Shown here: piece after piece, positions 14,920 through 15,403 of the stretch | Position numbering within the stretch: the first letter of the stretch is position 1 | Layout: every line of letters begins with the position of its first letter | NCBI GenBank assembly: GCA_964609375.1 | Contig: CAZSSA010000061.1 | Coordinates: forward strand, 1-15,403 | Length of the DNA stretch: 15,403 bases | From: CAZDUS01 sp964609375 | Lineage (GTDB): Bacteria > Verrucomicrobiota > Kiritimatiellia > CAIKKV01 > CAITUY01 | Reading direction: 5' to 3' | The notes under the pieces: generated by a model | Seen by the model: only the letters and a program-made list of their open reading frames with translations | What the model was told of the DNA's origin: nothing | The model's database searches: none | Position numbers and translations under genes: made by a program

Positions 14920-15315
14920 ATGACACGTCAAGCGGTTGTAACCACAAAAGCTCCAGCGGCTATCGGCCCCTATTCCCAAGCCATCTTCACCGATTCATTG
15001 GTGTTCTGCTCAGGACAACTTGGACTGGACGCCGTCACCGGTCAAATGGCAACTGGCGGGGCTGCCGCCGAAGCGGATGCCGCACTCGCCAACCTGGCCG
15101 CCGTGCTGACCGCCGCCGGCTCATCCATGGATCGCGTTCTGAAGACAACCGTCTTTCTAACCGACCTCAAGGATTTTCAATCCATGAACGAAGTCTACAC
15201 CCGCCACTTCGCGTCACCCTGCCCGGCCCGTTCAACGATTCAAGTGGCCGCCTTGCCCAGAGGTGCCAAAGTGGAAATCGAAGCAACCGCCCTCCGAGGT
15301 GAATGTCATTCATGA
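14920..15315 (+). CDS. ridA: RidA family enamine/imine deaminase
   Basis: RidA proteins (YjgF/YER057c/UK114) are small cytosolic trimers that hydrolyse reactive enamine and imine intermediates released by PLP enzymes. The 131-residue length is standard. IGPYSQA (15-21), SGQLGLD and the C-terminal signature PARSTIQVAALPRG with VEIE are all present. Arg104 and Glu121 occupy the positions of the catalytic residues of active RidA, so an active enzyme is expected. An upstream in-frame ATG at 14905 lies on the ribosome binding site GGAGG (14907-14911), which is 8 nt from the ATG at 14920, so 14920 is the start. The stop overlaps the next gene (ATGA). Confidence 0.95.
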   Translation: MTRQAVVTTKAPAAIGPYSQAIFTDSLVFCSGQLGLDAVTGQMATGGAAAEADAALANLAAVLTAAGSSMDRVLKTTVFLTDLKDFQSMNEVYTRHFASPCPARSTIQVAALPRGAKVEIEATALRGECHS

Positions 15316-15403
15316 AACTTGATAAAGAAAACTCCGAACCAAAATATGCGACAACAGGCAGATGGGTTTTCATATTACTCTTGTCAGGCGTGTTGTATTT
15401 CAT
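15312..15403 (+). CDS. N-terminus of a membrane protein, truncated by the window end
   Basis: An ATG at 15312 overlaps the ridA stop codon by ATGA and opens a frame that stays open to the window end (30 full codons). The visible residues are a polar start with KLDKENSEPKYATTGR followed by a hydrophobic run WVFILLLSGVLYF, which is a likely first transmembrane helix. The family cannot be recognised from this piece. Its coupling to ridA suggests cotranscription. Confidence 0.6.
   Translation, partial: MKLDKENSEPKYATTGRWVFILLLSGVLYF

Overview
The window looks like a GC-rich bacterial chromosome segment with ordinary housekeeping content plus a less familiar accessory stretch. No rRNA, tRNA, CRISPR array, insertion sequence or phage gene is visible. 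The lineage cannot be fixed by eye. The altered CdsA signature (PGMGGILDVLD instead of PGHGGxxDRxD), the odd HisI-like protein and the mix of poorly known families make me lean towards the PVC superphylum (Kiritimatiellota, Lentisphaerota or Verrucomicrobiota-like). This is an inference of low to moderate confidence.

Left end (1-1150): the N-terminal part of the ClpB disaggregase gene is on the minus strand and runs off the window. Its upstream region holds a TATAAT-type promoter whose 19-bp spacer contains a perfect inverted repeat, with a third copy of the half-site about three helical turns downstream.

Central block (1151-7946, plus strand): purA-uppS-cdsA-dxr-rseP-ispG is very tightly packed, with overlaps or gaps of 4 to 27 nt, and ends at a candidate terminator. 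dxr and ispG are MEP-pathway enzymes that make isoprenoid precursors. UppS builds undecaprenyl diphosphate from them, CdsA makes CDP-diacylglycerol for phospholipids, and RseP is an intramembrane protease of envelope stress signalling. Apart from purA the block is an envelope and lipid-carrier operon.

Then (8035-9333, plus): a small NifU C-terminal-domain Fe-S scaffold protein with its own candidate promoter, followed by an ABC-2-like permease that has no ATPase beside it here.

Right half (9491-14870, mostly minus): a coupled pair made of a PilT-like protein that has lost its Walker A lysine and a HisI-like protein with altered metal ligands; a divergently placed two-helix membrane protein on the plus strand; a large transglutaminase-like protein whose 3' end overlaps that membrane gene antisense by 149 nt; and a radical SAM protein with a B12-binding-like N-terminus. 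Degenerate GGGTTCA-type heptamer repeats occur in two intergenic gaps here.

Right end (14920-15403, plus): ridA, translationally coupled to the start of a membrane-protein gene that runs off the window. The most unusual material is the pseudo-PilT/HisI-like pair and its neighbours (9491-13015).
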